Below, one piece after another: positions 9,189 through 19,576 of a DNA stretch of 64,000 bases. The notes below the pieces were generated by a model. The model made no database searches. It worked only from the letters and a program-made list of their open reading frames with translations, and was not told the origin of the DNA. Source of the stretch: Bacillus sp. MM2020_4 (GTDB taxonomy: Bacteria > Bacillota > Bacilli > Bacillales > Cytobacillaceae); NCBI RefSeq assembly GCF_011250555.1, contig NZ_JAANMZ010000003.1:124001-188000 (forward strand). The letters run 5' to 3'. The translations under genes and the position numbers were made by a program. The number at the start of each line of letters is the position of its first letter. Positions within the stretch are counted from its first letter, which is position 1.

Positions 9189-9823
9189 TTAAGGTAGTGA
9201 CAAATTCTAAAGTATATTTAGAGATTGTAAAGCAGTTACGAGAAATGATTAGCAGTGATGGACTGAAAACTGGAGATAAGATTCCTTCAGAACGGGAATT
9301 GTCGGAGCGCCTGAATTTCGGGCGCTCTTCCGTTCGGGAGGCACTTAGAGCACTAGAACTGCTTGGCTTAATAGAAACAAGGCGAGGCGAAGGGACGTTT
9401 ATTCGGGACTTCCGAGGTCATCAATTGGTTCAGCTTCTCAGTACATTTATTTTGCAAGATGAAAAAGCAAAGCAGGATGTATTCGAAACCAAAAACTATA
9501 TTGAGATGGATTGCCTCCGGTTAGCACTGAAAAGGGTCAGCAAGCAGCAGGTTGAATCCCTGCAGGAATGGGTAACTAAAACGGATAGCTTTACGGATGA
9601 TGAGTTTTTTCAACGAATTATCGAGGTTTCAGATAACCACTTATTCTTAAGAATGTGGTTGATTTTAAAAGAATATTATTATTCATTAGAGGATTATTCT
9701 GTAGACTATCAGCGCGAAGACTATCTGGTTATATTGGGAGCAATAGCAGAAAAGAATGAAGAGAAGACACTTTCGGCCTATGGCAAACTACGAAATTTGT
9801 CTGACTTTACCGACAAATACTAA
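9185..9823 (+). CDS. GntR-family (FadR/FCD subfamily) transcriptional regulator
   Basis: A 212-residue regulator. Residues about 8-75 form the GntR winged helix, with KIPSERELSERLNFGRSSVR and RRGEGTFIRD. The remainder is a helical FCD-like ligand domain with FFQRIIEVSDNHLFLRMW. In canonical FCD domains the position after the first F is His, a metal ligand, and another His follows near the end; here the first is Gln and the second is absent, so metal binding may be lost. The GTG start overlaps the malic enzyme stop as GTGA, with GTG at 9197 as an alternative; neither has a good ribosome binding site. Two identical palindromes flank the gene, suggesting it controls malic enzyme, itself and accDA. 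Ligand unknown; an acyl-CoA or carboxylate is a guess. Confidence 0.88.
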   Translation: MIKVVTNSKVYLEIVKQLREMISSDGLKTGDKIPSERELSERLNFGRSSVREALRALELLGLIETRRGEGTFIRDFRGHQLVQLLSTFILQDEKAKQDVFETKNYIEMDCLRLALKRVSKQQVESLQEWVTKTDSFTDDEFFQRIIEVSDNHLFLRMWLILKEYYYSLEDYSVDYQREDYLVILGAIAEKNEEKTLSAYGKLRNLSDFTDKY

Positions 9824-9896
9824 CAGATTTTGAACTTTTTTTATTTTATAGTGTAAGTTATACAAGCCCATGGAAAAAGGGTATTTTTAATCCCCG

Positions 9897-9909
9897 GTGG
9901 TCTGACCAC
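9897..9909. promoter_or_regulatory. Palindromic operator upstream of accDA (GntR-type)
   Basis: GTGGTCTGACCAC, identical to the palindrome at 7882-7894. It lies 113 bases before the accD start. A weak promoter TATACA (9859-9864), 17-bp spacer, TATTTT (9882-9887) would place it at about the start of transcription. No FapR-like sequence was seen in this leader. Confidence 0.75.
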
Positions 9910-10021
9910 TTTTAGGAGTTTCTAGGTATGAAGTTACCTTAGGATAGAAAGACTTTTGAATAGCAAAAGATGGAGAATCTTGCCGTTAAGGCAAGGTGCG
10001 TTACACTAGGGAGGTTTTAAT

Positions 10022-10909
10022 TTGGCGCTTAAAGATCTTTTTTCAAAAAATCAACCGAAAAAGAAAAAATATGCAACCATTTCAAAAGACATGGCTAAAC
10101 ATGACGTTCCAGAAGGGATTATGACCAAATGCCCTTCATGTAAGAAAATCATGTACACAAAGGAATTAGTGAAAAATGCAAAGGTTTGCCTTCATTGCGG
10201 TTATCATTTCCAGATGAATGCAAAAGAGCGAATTGATAGCTTTATTGATGAGGGCAGTTTTGTAGAAATTAATGAAAATATGGTTTCGAAAAATCCACTA
10301 AATTTTCCAGACTATCTAGAAAAGCTTGAAAAGGATCGGCAAAAAAGTAAATTAAATGAGGCTGTTGTCACTGGAATGGGGACGGTTAATGGTCAAAAAA
10401 TAGTTGTGGCGATTATGGATGCTACTTTCCGGATGGGAAGCATGGGCTCTGTCGTGGGTGAGAAAATTACCCTTGCGATCGAAAAGGCAGATGAACTTGC
10501 GATTCCCTTCATCATCTTCACTGCATCAGGTGGTGCTAGAATGCAGGAGGGAGCCCTGAGCTTAATGCAAATGGCTAAAACAAGTGTTGCGTTAAAGAGA
10601 TTTAGTAATAACGGCGGCTTAATTATTTCCATTATGACACACCCGACTACGGGAGGTGTTTCTGCAAGCTTCGCCTCATTGGGTGACTACAACTTTGCTG
10701 AACCAGGGGCGCTCATTGCTTTTGCCGGCCGCAGGGTCATTGAACAATCGATTCGTGAGGAATTACCGGAGGACTTTCAAACAGCGGAATTCCTGTTAAA
10801 ACACGGCCAGCTAGATGCGATTATTTCACGAATAGATTTGGTGGAGAAGATCACGAACATTTTAGATATTCATAATCCGGGAGGTGAACTCGAATGGCAG
10901 GGGAATTAG
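10022..10909 (+). CDS. accD: Acetyl-CoA carboxylase carboxyltransferase subunit beta
   Basis: AccD, 295 residues, pairs with AccA to move the carboxyl group from carboxybiotin to acetyl-CoA, making malonyl-CoA for fatty acid synthesis. A four-cysteine zinc ribbon is visible at residues about 37-60 (CPSCKK and CLHCGYH), followed by the crotonase-like carboxyltransferase core with [12 protein letters not shown] and SHPTTGG-type [14 protein letters not shown]. It starts with TTG, with GGGAGG in front. The last 16 bases overlap accA, so the two subunits are translationally coupled. The upstream leader carries a GntR-type palindrome. The gene follows the usual Bacillus order with malic enzyme upstream. 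Confidence 0.96.
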   Translation: MALKDLFSKNQPKKKKYATISKDMAKHDVPEGIMTKCPSCKKIMYTKELVKNAKVCLHCGYHFQMNAKERIDSFIDEGSFVEINENMVSKNPLNFPDYLEKLEKDRQKSKLNEAVVTGMGTVNGQKIVVAIMDATFRMGSMGSVVGEKITLAIEKADELAIPFIIFTASGGARMQEGALSLMQMAKTSVALKRFSNNGGLIISIMTHPTTGGVSASFASLGDYNFAEPGALIAFAGRRVIEQSIREELPEDFQTAEFLLKHGQLDAIISRIDLVEKITNILDIHNPGGELEWQGN

Positions 10910-11871
10910 AATTCGAACGACCAATTGTGGAGCTAAGAAAGAAAATCACTGAATTAAAAGAGTTCACAAAAACAGCCGAAGTCGATTTAAGTGCTGAAAT
11001 TGTTAAATTAGAGACTAGGCTAGTTAAGCTAGAGCAGGAAATATATGAAAATATTAAGCCATGGGATCGCGTACAAATTGCGCGTCTTGCGAACAGGCCG
11101 ACAACTCTTGAATATATTTCTTTCCTTTTTGAAGGGTTCTTTGAATGCCATGGTGACCGAACGTTTGCGGATGATGAGGCCATCGTTGGCGGTGTAGCTA
11201 AATTTAAGGGGCTTCCTGTCACCGTGATTGGTCATCAGCGGGGAAAAGATACGAAGGAGAATATCCGCCGCAACTTTGGAATGCCTCATCCTGAGGGGTA
11301 CCGCAAGGCTTTACGCTTAATGAAACAGGCGGATAAGTTTAATCGACCAATCATTTGTTTTATTGATACGAAAGGTGCCTATCCCGGTAAAGCTGCCGAA
11401 GAGCGTGGTCAAAGCGAAGCGATTGCCCGAAACCTCTTTGAAATGGCGGGTCTAAAGGTTCCTGTCATTTGTATTGTAATTGGTGAAGGCGGAAGTGGTG
11501 GTGCCTTGGCACTTGGTGTCGGAAACCGCATCTACATGCTCGAAAACTCAACTTATTCTGTTATTTCTCCTGAAGGAGCGGCAGCTATTTTGTGGAAGGA
11601 TGCAGCCCTTGCCAAAAATGCGGCCGAAACAATGAAGATTACTGCTCCTGACTTGAAGGAATTAGGAATCATTGATGCCATTATTCCCGAAATCAAAGGC
11701 GGGGCACATAAAGATGTGAAAATGCAAGCGACAGAAATCGAAAAAGTGATAAAAGATTCCCTTCAACAACTGCTTAAACTTTCAGAGGAAGAATTAATAG
11801 CGGACCGTTATAACCGTTTTAGAACAATTGGCGAATATACGGAAATGAAGGATTATATTGGTGTAAATTAG
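10894..11871 (+). CDS. accA: Acetyl-CoA carboxylase carboxyltransferase subunit alpha
   Basis: AccA, 325 residues, the usual length, is the other half of the carboxyltransferase heterotetramer. Residues about 1-50 form a coiled region ([12 protein letters not shown]). The catalytic core has [20 protein letters not shown], which binds carboxybiotin, [11 protein letters not shown] and [12 protein letters not shown]. The ATG at 10894 lies within the end of accD (GGGAGGTG precedes it). A strong intrinsic terminator follows at 11877-11900, ending the malic enzyme/acc cluster before pfkA. Confidence 0.97.
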   Translation: MAGELEFERPIVELRKKITELKEFTKTAEVDLSAEIVKLETRLVKLEQEIYENIKPWDRVQIARLANRPTTLEYISFLFEGFFECHGDRTFADDEAIVGGVAKFKGLPVTVIGHQRGKDTKENIRRNFGMPHPEGYRKALRLMKQADKFNRPIICFIDTKGAYPGKAAEERGQSEAIARNLFEMAGLKVPVICIVIGEGGSGGALALGVGNRIYMLENSTYSVISPEGAAAILWKDAALAKNAAETMKITAPDLKELGIIDAIIPEIKGGAHKDVKMQATEIEKVIKDSLQQLLKLSEEELIADRYNRFRTIGEYTEMKDYIGVN

Positions 11872-11876
11872 AGATT

Positions 11877-11900
11877 GTGCTCAGGTTGAGCACTTTTTTT
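11877..11900 (+). terminator. Intrinsic terminator after accA
   Basis: GTGCTCA (11877-11883), loop GGT, TGAGCAC (11887-11893) and T7. Confidence 0.9.
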
Positions 11901-11933
11901 ATGATGTTCACAAAAAATTCATTAAAAAAGTGA

Positions 11934-11968
11934 TGTTTGCGCTTTCAGTTCAAAATAAATCGCTTTCA
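11934..11968 (+). promoter_or_regulatory. Two tandem cre-like sequences upstream of pfkA
   Basis: TGTTTGCGCTTTCA (11934-11947) and ATAAATCGCTTTCA (11955-11968). Each matches 12 of 14 positions of the CcpA consensus TGWAANCGNTNWCA, and their CGCTTTCA cores are exactly 21 bp, two helical turns, apart. They lie about 190-220 bp before pfkA. In some Firmicutes the pfk-pyk operon is activated by CcpA from upstream sites; here this is only inferred. The rest of the 285-base gap holds no clear promoter; TTGTTA (12013) with TATTTT (12036) is a weak candidate. Confidence 0.4.
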
Positions 11969-12135
11969 TTTAACTAATTATTCCGTCTATTTTAATTACT
12001 GATTTGAATCGGTTGTTATAGGCATTTCTTCATGTTATTTTATTAATATTCAAAGGTTTTATGTAGATAATAAGAGAAGCGCTACTTGCAGTTGATTTTA
12101 TTTACTTTTTAGAAAAGGTACATAGACTTTCTTAA

Positions 12136-13116
<981 letters not shown>

Positions 13117-13158
13117 GAAATTAGGTTTAGCCTTTTCTAAAATGGGAGGAAAAAAAGG

Positions 13159-14922
13159 ATGTTACGTAAAACAAAAATCGTTTGTACGATTGGTCCTGCT
13201 AGTGAAAGCATAGAAAAATTAACTGATTTAATCAATTCGGGGATGAACGTTGCCCGTTTGAATTTTTCCCATGGGGATTTTGAAGAGCATGGTGCACGGA
13301 TTCAAAATATTCGTGAGGCGTCAAAGCAAACGGGAAAAACGGTTGCCATCTTGCTCGATACGAAAGGTCCTGAAATTCGAACAAATAACATGCAAAATGG
13401 TGCGATTGAGCTTCAGGCTGGAGAAAACGTGATTGTCTCTATGACAGAAGTGGAAGGGACCACCCAGAAATTCTCTGTTACATACAATGAGTTAATTGAT
13501 GATGTCCATGTAGGCTCTAGAATTCTTTTGGATGATGGATTAATTGGACTTGAAGTAACGGAAATAGATAAGACCGCTAATGAAATTCACACCAAAATAT
13601 TAAATACTGGCATCTTAAAAAATAAAAAAGGTGTGAACGTTCCAGGTGTTTCAGTTAACTTACCGGGGATTACCGAAAAGGACAGACAAGATATTCTGTT
13701 TGGTATTGAACAGGGGGTCGACTTTATTGCCGCCTCATTTGTCCGCCGTGCCAAAGATGTTTTAGAAATCCGCCAGTTATTAGAAGAAAACAATGCCACC
13801 TATATCCACATTATCCCCAAAATTGAAAACCAAGAAGGCGTAGATAACATCGATGAAATCCTTGAAATTTCTGATGGTCTGATGGTTGCTCGTGGGGATC
13901 TTGGCGTGGAAATCCCGGCAGAAGAGGTTCCACTAGTACAAAAGATGTTAATAAAGAAATGTAATGCACTTGGAAAACCGGTTATTACGGCAACACAAAT
14001 GCTTGATTCGATGCAGCGTAATCCAAGACCGACTCGTGCTGAGGCAAGCGATGTCGCCAATGCTATTTTTGATGGCACGGATGCGATCATGCTTTCTGGC
14101 GAAACGGCTGCAGGTCTTTATCCTGCAGAAGCTGTGCAAACGATGCATAATATAGCTTCGAGAGCAGAATCTGCCTTAGATCATAAGGAAATTTTATCAA
14201 GCCGCAGCAAAGATACGGAACATAATCTTACAGATGCAATTGGTCAATCTGTTGCCCACACAGCATTAAATCTTGAAGTGAAATCGATTATTACACCAAC
14301 AGAAAGCGGTCATACAGCAAGAATGATTTCCAAGTATCGCCCAAAGGCATCGATTGTGGCAGTGACAGCAAATGAACATGTCCGCCGCCGATTACAGCTT
14401 GTTTGGGGGGTATATCCGCAGCTTGGTAGAATTTGTACAACCACTGATGAAATGCTTGATATTGCCGTAGAAGAAAGCTTAAATAGCGGGATTGTGAAGC
14501 ATGGTGACCTGGTTGTCATTACAGCGGGTGTTCCTGTCGGTGAAGCGGGCACAACTAATTTAATGAAGATTCATGTTGTCGGTGATATTCTCGCTAAGGC
14601 GCAGGGAATTGGCCGCAGATCAGCATTTGGAAAAGTGGTTATTGCCCATGATGCCAAAGAAGCCTTGGAAAAAGTAAAACCAGGATCGATTCTTGTGACA
14701 ATCGGATCTGACCGTGATATGGTACCGGCAATTGAAAAATGCGCTGCCCTTATTACCCAAGAAGGCGGCTTAACAAGCCATGCAGCTGTGGTTGGTCTAA
14801 GCCTCAGCATTCCCGTCATTGTTGGCGTAGACAATGCGTTAGAATTGTTTAAAGAGGGTCAAGAAGTAACGGTAGACGCAGCTAGAGGAATTATTTATAA
14901 CGGTCATGCCAGCGTGTTATAA
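13159..14922 (+). CDS. pyk: Pyruvate kinase with extra C-terminal PEP-utilizing domain
   Basis: Pyruvate kinase makes pyruvate and ATP from phosphoenolpyruvate. The protein has 587 residues, about 115 longer than the basic enzyme, because it carries the C-terminal PEP-utilizer-like domain found in Bacillus and Geobacillus ([11 protein letters not shown] near residue 540, resembling the phosphohistidine loop of EI and PPDK, and retaining its histidine). The core has [21 protein letters not shown], the active-site block [12 protein letters not shown], and TQMLDSM. The ribosome binding site is GGGAGGAAAAAAAGG. It is the second gene of the pfkA-pyk unit and is followed by a strong terminator. Confidence 0.97.
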   Translation: MLRKTKIVCTIGPASESIEKLTDLINSGMNVARLNFSHGDFEEHGARIQNIREASKQTGKTVAILLDTKGPEIRTNNMQNGAIELQAGENVIVSMTEVEGTTQKFSVTYNELIDDVHVGSRILLDDGLIGLEVTEIDKTANEIHTKILNTGILKNKKGVNVPGVSVNLPGITEKDRQDILFGIEQGVDFIAASFVRRAKDVLEIRQLLEENNATYIHIIPKIENQEGVDNIDEILEISDGLMVARGDLGVEIPAEEVPLVQKMLIKKCNALGKPVITATQMLDSMQRNPRPTRAEASDVANAIFDGTDAIMLSGETAAGLYPAEAVQTMHNIASRAESALDHKEILSSRSKDTEHNLTDAIGQSVAHTALNLEVKSIITPTESGHTARMISKYRPKASIVAVTANEHVRRRLQLVWGVYPQLGRICTTTDEMLDIAVEESLNSGIVKHGDLVVITAGVPVGEAGTTNLMKIHVVGDILAKAQGIGRRSAFGKVVIAHDAKEALEKVKPGSILVTIGSDRDMVPAIEKCAALITQEGGLTSHAAVVGLSLSIPVIVGVDNALELFKEGQEVTVDAARGIIYNGHASVL

Positions 14923-14929
14923 GAAAAAT

Positions 14930-14960
14930 GTCAGCTCCGTATGAGAGCTGACGTTTTTTT
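14930..14960. terminator. Terminator pyk / ytvI
   Basis: GTCAGCTC (14930-14937) / GAGCTGAC (14945-14952) followed by GT7. An A-rich flank on the left gives a weaker reverse-strand U-tract for the convergent ytvI, whose stop codon overlaps this element. Confidence 0.88.
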
Positions 14961-16074
14961 ATGTCTCTTTTCCTTTAATGAATGCCCAAACATCATGAAA
15001 TACATTTGCACGGTAAAGGGTGCTGATAATGACGAGTGTGACGGGCCCAACAATTAATCCTAGAAAGCCGATTAATTTAAATCCGACAAATAAGGAAATG
15101 AGTGTTGCTAATGGATCGAGACCAATATTTGATGAAAGGATCTTCGGCTCCATGATTTGCCGTTGGACGAGGACGATCATATATAGAACACCTAAACCTA
15201 AGGCAAGACCTGTATTGTCGCCAATCGCTGCATATATAATCCAAGGGACAAACACAGCACCGGTACCAAGGTAAGGAATAATATCGACAATACCTGTAGC
15301 TAATGCAATCGTAATGGCATAATCAACCCGTAAAATTAAAAGACCAATCAGAATGATTACTGTTGTAATCGAAATGAGCGTAACTTGTGCTTTAATAAAA
15401 CCGAATAATGCTTTTTTTAGGTCGATAAAAACGGTTCTACCGCTCCTTTTTGCCTTTTCAGGCAAGAGTCTTCCTCCCATTGCCGACAAGCGGTACCAAT
15501 CCTTACTAATAAAAAAGGTGGCCAATAGCGAGAATATAAGAACCGTTGCAGCATTTGGGAACCAAGATAAGATATTCGGGATATTCCCAAATAAATTCTT
15601 AATAAACGTTCCAATCGTTGTTCCAACTCTTGTTCCCACGTTTTGAATATTTCCGATGATGGTATCCTTCTGACCGGCATCAAGCTTATTAAATACACTT
15701 GTTAATTGATTGTATAAGGGGATGATTTGAGCCGTAAAATAATCCTCGATATAATTAATTAATGTATCAAGATGTTCTGGGACGACTTTTGCCAAATAGG
15801 CAGCGCCGGAGACAATTTCTGCGACTAATAAAGTCACTAACCCCGCAAATAAAGCAAAAATAATGATAAGTGTGACAAGAACTGAGAGCACGCGCGGCAT
15901 TTTCGCTTTTTTTTCAAGAAAGTTTACTAGCGGATTAATCATAAAGGCAATGATAAGACCAATTAAAAATGGATAGGTTACGGTTGATAAGAAATAAAAT
16001 AGGTAGAGTGTCAAAACAACAGCACCAATCACAAGTAGGAATCGAACGGTCCGGTATATGTACGTAAGATCCAA
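14959..16074 (-). CDS. ytvI: AI-2E family transporter / sporulation protein YtvI
   Basis: A 371-residue polytopic membrane protein of the AI-2E transporter (PerM) family, with about seven or eight hydrophobic segments. The first (about 10-35) is followed by the family block YPFLIGLIIAFMINPLVNFLEKK. A long periplasmic-type loop (about 75-145) follows, and a C-terminal bundle has DIIPYLGTGAVFVPWIIYA and GFKLIGFLGLIVGPV. The Bacillus orthologue is YtvI, annotated as a sporulation integral membrane protein; the transported substrate is unknown. GGAGGG is immediately next to the TTG at 16080, so the TTG at 16074 is preferred, which also gives the usual length of 371. Convergent with pyk. Confidence 0.9.
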   Translation of the reverse strand: MDLTYIYRTVRFLLVIGAVVLTLYLFYFLSTVTYPFLIGLIIAFMINPLVNFLEKKAKMPRVLSVLVTLIIIFALFAGLVTLLVAEIVSGAAYLAKVVPEHLDTLINYIEDYFTAQIIPLYNQLTSVFNKLDAGQKDTIIGNIQNVGTRVGTTIGTFIKNLFGNIPNILSWFPNAATVLIFSLLATFFISKDWYRLSAMGGRLLPEKAKRSGRTVFIDLKKALFGFIKAQVTLISITTVIILIGLLILRVDYAITIALATGIVDIIPYLGTGAVFVPWIIYAAIGDNTGLALGLGVLYMIVLVQRQIMEPKILSSNIGLDPLATLISLFVGFKLIGFLGLIVGPVTLVIISTLYRANVFHDVWAFIKGKET

Positions 16075-16267
16075 AAGCAACCCTCCTTTACATTTAATTA
16101 ATAGTTTCAGTTTAACATTTTATGAATAAAACCGCATATTTTTCCAATTAGATTATTATTACGGATAACCAGGGTAGAAGTTTCATAACTACAGACGGAA
16201 AAACGTATTTTCTACCTAGTTAAAAACTATTATGGTACGATAATTTTTTGACAGGATGGTGAAAGGA

Positions 16268-16729
16268 TTGCCAAGTCAGCCCATATTATTTCTATTACTA
16301 CTATTTGCGATTGGCCTTATTGCTAAAAATAGTTCATTAATAGTTGCTATCGAAGTATTGCTTGTATTGAAAGTCGGTGGATTGGATACAAAATTTTTTT
16401 CATTACTACAATCTAAGGGAATTAATTGGGGAGTCACCGTGATCACTATTGCTGTTTTAGCTCCAATTGCCAGCGGAGAAATAGGGTTTAAAGATTTATC
16501 CGGAGCATTTAAAACACCATTTGCATGGATAGCTCTCATCTCAGGGATGTTAGTCGCTATGCTTGCAAAGGGTGGAGTTAAATTACTAGCCGATGATCCG
16601 CAAATTACAACGGCATTAGTGCTTGGAACTATTCTTTCTGTTTCTATTTTTAAAGGTGTGGCGGTTGGTCCTTTAATTGGAGCCGGAATTGCATACGTTG
16701 CTATGAGAATTTTCAGTTTTTTTAGCTAG
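16268..16729 (+). CDS. ytwI: YtwI, DUF441 membrane protein
   Basis: A 153-residue DUF441 family protein with four to five membrane segments: about 5-20 (ILFLLLLFAIGLIAKN), 25-40, 53-72 (GVTVITIAVLAPIASGEIGF), 88-105 and 120-150. SKGINWGVTVITIAVLAP and FKGVAVGPLIGAGIAYV are diagnostic. The frame opens at ATG 16256; TTG 16268 is preferred because GGTGA lies 5 bases before it and the resulting N-terminus aligns with the family, but this choice is moderate. Function unknown. It is divergent from ytvI and monocistronic. Confidence 0.88.
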   Translation: MPSQPILFLLLLFAIGLIAKNSSLIVAIEVLLVLKVGGLDTKFFSLLQSKGINWGVTVITIAVLAPIASGEIGFKDLSGAFKTPFAWIALISGMLVAMLAKGGVKLLADDPQITTALVLGTILSVSIFKGVAVGPLIGAGIAYVAMRIFSFFS

Positions 16730-16776
16730 ATTTTTTGTAAAATAATATTTTTTTTGTATTTTTCCACTCCTTTTCG

Positions 16777-16805
16777 TTCACAAAAATTTGATAATTGTTT
16801 ATAAT
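16777..16805 (+). promoter_or_regulatory. citZ promoter
   Basis: TTCACA (16777-16782), 17-bp spacer, TATAAT (16800-16805). The start of transcription would be near 16812, giving a leader of about 208 nt before citZ. Confidence 0.75.
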
Positions 16806-16810
16806 AGGCT

Positions 16811-16824
16811 TGTAAGCGTATCCT
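16811..16824 (+). promoter_or_regulatory. cre-like site at the citZ start of transcription
   Basis: TGTAAGCGTATCCT matches 11 of 14 positions of TGWAANCGNTNWCA, with the left half and CG core intact. It overlaps the expected start site, a place where CcpA would repress. Citrate synthase is glucose-repressed by CcpA in B. subtilis. Confidence 0.5.
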
Positions 16825-16917
16825 TTTTTTACATAAACCGTATATATATGCTTAATTACTTGTAAAAACTTTTCTATTGATGAATGAAAAGGCAATCACA
16901 ATGTTTGTGGATATCCC

Positions 16918-16976
16918 GAGCAATCGCTCAGTCAATATTAAAAGAATGTCGCTAGTATGCAATTTTCTTGATTGCA
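16918..16976 (+). promoter_or_regulatory. Two small hairpins in the citZ leader
   Basis: GAGC-AATC-GCTC (16918-16929) and TGCAAT / ATTGCA with a 7-nt loop (16958-16963 with 16971-16976), the latter about 43 nt before the start codon. In B. subtilis the citZ leader is bound by aconitase acting as an RNA-binding protein; whether either hairpin plays that role here is inference. Confidence 0.35.
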
Positions 16977-17019
16977 AAAAGAATATTGGGGAAATAAGAA
17001 TGTAAAGGAGAGATTTATT

Positions 17020-18138
17020 ATGACAGTAAAACAAGGTCTAGAAGGAATAGTGGCAACAACTTCCTCCATCAGTTCAATTATTGATGATACGCTAACATAC
17101 GTTGGCTATGATATTGATGATTTAGCTGTAAATGCTAGCTTTGAAGAGGTAATCTACTTATTATGGCATCGTAAATTACCGAATGCTGAACAATTAGTTG
17201 AGTTAAAACAACAACTAGCTGAAAACTATGCATTGCCACAAGAAGTGATTGAACACTTTAAGATGTACCCAATTCAAAAAGTACATCCAATGGCAGCACT
17301 TCGCTCAGCAGTTTCTTTACTAGGCTTATATGATGACGAAGCAGACCTAATGGACGAAGCAGCCAATTATCGTAAAGCAGTACGTCTTCAAGCAAAAATG
17401 CCAGCGATTGTCACAACCTTTGCTCGTGTAAGAAAAGGTCTGGACCCAATCCCACCAAGACAAGATTTAAGTTTTGCAGCTAATTTCTTATACATGCTTA
17501 CTGGTAAAGAACCTGATTCCATTGCAGTTGAAGCAATGAACAAGGCGCTCGTATTACATGCAGATCATGAATTAAATGCTTCAACATTTACTGCACGTGT
17601 ATGTGTGGCAACATTATCTGATGTATACTCTGGCGTAACAGCTGCTATTGGCGCATTAAAAGGACCTCTACATGGTGGTGCGAACGAGGCAGTTATGAAA
17701 ATGCTGTCTGAAATTGGCACACTTGAAAATGTCGATCCATATATCCGCGGTAAGCTTGAACATAAAGAAAAAATTATGGGCTTTGGCCACAGGGTATATC
17801 GGAAAGGCGACCCTCGTGCCAAGCATTTAAAAGAAATGTCTAAAAAGTTAACTGAGCTTACTGGTGAACCGCATTGGTACGATATGTCCGTCAAGATTCA
17901 AGACATCGTAACAGGTGAAAAGAATCTACCGCCAAATGTAGATTTCTATTCCGCCTCTGTTTATCACAGCTTAGGAATTGATCACGACTTAATGACACCG
18001 ATCTTTGCGATAAGCCGCGTTTCTGGATGGCTTGCACATATTTTAGAACAATATGAAAATAATCGTTTAATCCGTCCGCGTGCGGAATATACTGGACCTG
18101 GAATGCAAAAATATGTTCCAATCGAGCAAAGAGGATAA
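17020..18138 (+). CDS. citZ: Citrate synthase (CitZ)
   Basis: Citrate synthase, 372 residues, condenses acetyl-CoA and oxaloacetate at the entry of the TCA cycle. The catalytic residues are visible in the usual places: His in HADHELNAST, His in GFGHRVYRKGDPRA and Asp in PNVDFYSASVYHSLG. ALKGPLHGGANEAVMKML is also a family block. The ATG at 17020 follows AAAGGAG; the frame upstream to 16972 is not used. It is the first gene of the conserved citZ-icd-mdh cluster, with its own promoter, a cre-like site and a long leader. Confidence 0.97.
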   Translation: MTVKQGLEGIVATTSSISSIIDDTLTYVGYDIDDLAVNASFEEVIYLLWHRKLPNAEQLVELKQQLAENYALPQEVIEHFKMYPIQKVHPMAALRSAVSLLGLYDDEADLMDEAANYRKAVRLQAKMPAIVTTFARVRKGLDPIPPRQDLSFAANFLYMLTGKEPDSIAVEAMNKALVLHADHELNASTFTARVCVATLSDVYSGVTAAIGALKGPLHGGANEAVMKMLSEIGTLENVDPYIRGKLEHKEKIMGFGHRVYRKGDPRAKHLKEMSKKLTELTGEPHWYDMSVKIQDIVTGEKNLPPNVDFYSASVYHSLGIDHDLMTPIFAISRVSGWLAHILEQYENNRLIRPRAEYTGPGMQKYVPIEQRG

Positions 18139-18181
18139 TAGTTTACTTTTATTCAAAAAATTGATTCAATAAGATAGGAGT

Positions 18182-18211
18182 AAAGGTTAGGGGTACTGCT
18201 CACTAACCTTT
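18182..18211 (+). other. Hairpin between citZ and icd
   Basis: Perfect 9-bp inverted repeat AAAGGTTAG (18182-18190) / CTAACCTTT (18203-18211) in the 132-bp gap. It lacks a clean T-run, so it may be a weak attenuator or an RNA-processing or stability element rather than a true terminator. Confidence 0.5.
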
Positions 18212-18270
18212 GATTCAGTCTTTTGAAATAACACGAACAAGTTTTTTACATAATAGGAGGGAGAACAACT

Positions 18271-19539
18271 ATGCAAGGCGAAAAAATCACGGTTAAAGAC
18301 GGAGTATTAAACGTACCAAACAATCCAATTATCCCATTTATTGAAGGGGACGGTATCGGACCAGATATTTGGGCTGCTTCTGAAAGAGTCTTAAATGCAG
18401 CAGTTGAAAAAGCCTATAAAGGTGAGCGTAAATTAGTATGGAAAGAGGTTTTAGCGGGAGAAAAGGCTTTTAACCAAACGGGTGAATGGCTTCCTTCTGA
18501 AACTCTTGATGTAATCAATGAATATTTGATTGCCATCAAAGGTCCATTAACAACACCTGTTGGCGGCGGTATTCGTTCGTTAAATGTGGCACTTCGCCAA
18601 GAATTAGATTTATTTGTCTGCTTACGTCCTGTAAGATGGTTCGAAGGCGTTCCATCCCCAGTTAAGCGTCCACAAGATACCGATATGGTCATCTTCCGTG
18701 AAAATACTGAAGATATTTATGCCGGTATTGAATACGAAAAAGGCACTGAAGCGGCTAAAAAGGTAATTGACTTCTTACAGAACGAGATGGGTGTTAAGAA
18801 AATCAGATTCCCTGAAACTTCAGGTATTGGTATTAAGCCTGTTTCTGAAGAAGGTACAAATCGTCTTGTGCGTGCTGCCATTAATTATGCAATCAAAGAA
18901 GGCCGTAAATCCGTTACACTCGTGCATAAAGGAAATATCATGAAATTTACTGAAGGCGCGTTTAAAAATTGGGGCTATGAGCTTGCAGAAAAGGAATTTG
19001 GCGATAAAGTCTTTACATGGGCTCAATATGATCGCATTAAGGAAGAGCAAGGAGCAGATGCTGCGAACAAGGCACAAGCCGATGCAGAGGCTGCTGGAAA
19101 AATCATCGTAAAAGATGCGATTGCTGACATTTTCTTACAACAAATCCTTACTCGTCCACGTGAGTTTGATGTTGTGGCTACAATGAACCTAAACGGCGAC
19201 TTCATTTCTGATGCACTTGCAGCACAAGTTGGTGGAATTGGCATTGCTCCTGGAGCAAATATTAACTATGAAACGGGACATGCTATTTTTGAAGCAACAC
19301 ATGGTACTGCACCTAAATACGCAGGTCTAGACAAAGTAAATCCATCATCTGTCATTTTATCCGGTGTGTTATTGCTTGAGCACTTAGGCTGGAATGAAGC
19401 AGCTACTATGGTAATTAAATCAGTTGAAGACACAATTGCTTCTAAGGTTGTCACATATGACTTCGCACGCTTGATGGAAGGTGCAACAGAAGTTAAAACA
19501 TCTGAATTTGCAAATGAATTAATCAAAAATATGAAATAA
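18271..19539 (+). CDS. icd: NADP-dependent isocitrate dehydrogenase
   Basis: Icd (CitC), 422 residues, oxidatively decarboxylates isocitrate to 2-oxoglutarate. Motifs: [14 protein letters not shown], the substrate loop with the phosphorylatable serine in [33 protein letters not shown], the metal-binding [17 protein letters not shown] and [11 protein letters not shown]. The size and [13 protein letters not shown]-like stretch match the homodimeric Bacillus/E. coli enzyme. A good ribosome binding site (AGGAGGGAG) precedes the ATG. It is in the citZ-icd-mdh order with hairpins in both intergenic gaps, so internal processing or differential stability is possible. Confidence 0.97.
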   Translation: MQGEKITVKDGVLNVPNNPIIPFIEGDGIGPDIWAASERVLNAAVEKAYKGERKLVWKEVLAGEKAFNQTGEWLPSETLDVINEYLIAIKGPLTTPVGGGIRSLNVALRQELDLFVCLRPVRWFEGVPSPVKRPQDTDMVIFRENTEDIYAGIEYEKGTEAAKKVIDFLQNEMGVKKIRFPETSGIGIKPVSEEGTNRLVRAAINYAIKEGRKSVTLVHKGNIMKFTEGAFKNWGYELAEKEFGDKVFTWAQYDRIKEEQGADAANKAQADAEAAGKIIVKDAIADIFLQQILTRPREFDVVATMNLNGDFISDALAAQVGGIGIAPGANINYETGHAIFEATHGTAPKYAGLDKVNPSSVILSGVLLLEHLGWNEAATMVIKSVEDTIASKVVTYDFARLMEGATEVKTSEFANELIKNMK

Positions 19540-19576
19540 GAAATTAAAAAGCGGATGCGCCACGCGCTGAGGCTTT

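Noticed and set aside
9840-10021. FapR operator in the accD leader
   Set aside because: No sequence close to the FapR palindrome was seen; only the GntR-type palindrome is clear.
16783-16805. CcpC operator (ATAA-N7-TTAT) at citZ
   Set aside because: ATAA and TTAT are present around 16791-16802 but separated by only 4 bases, so the spacing does not fit.
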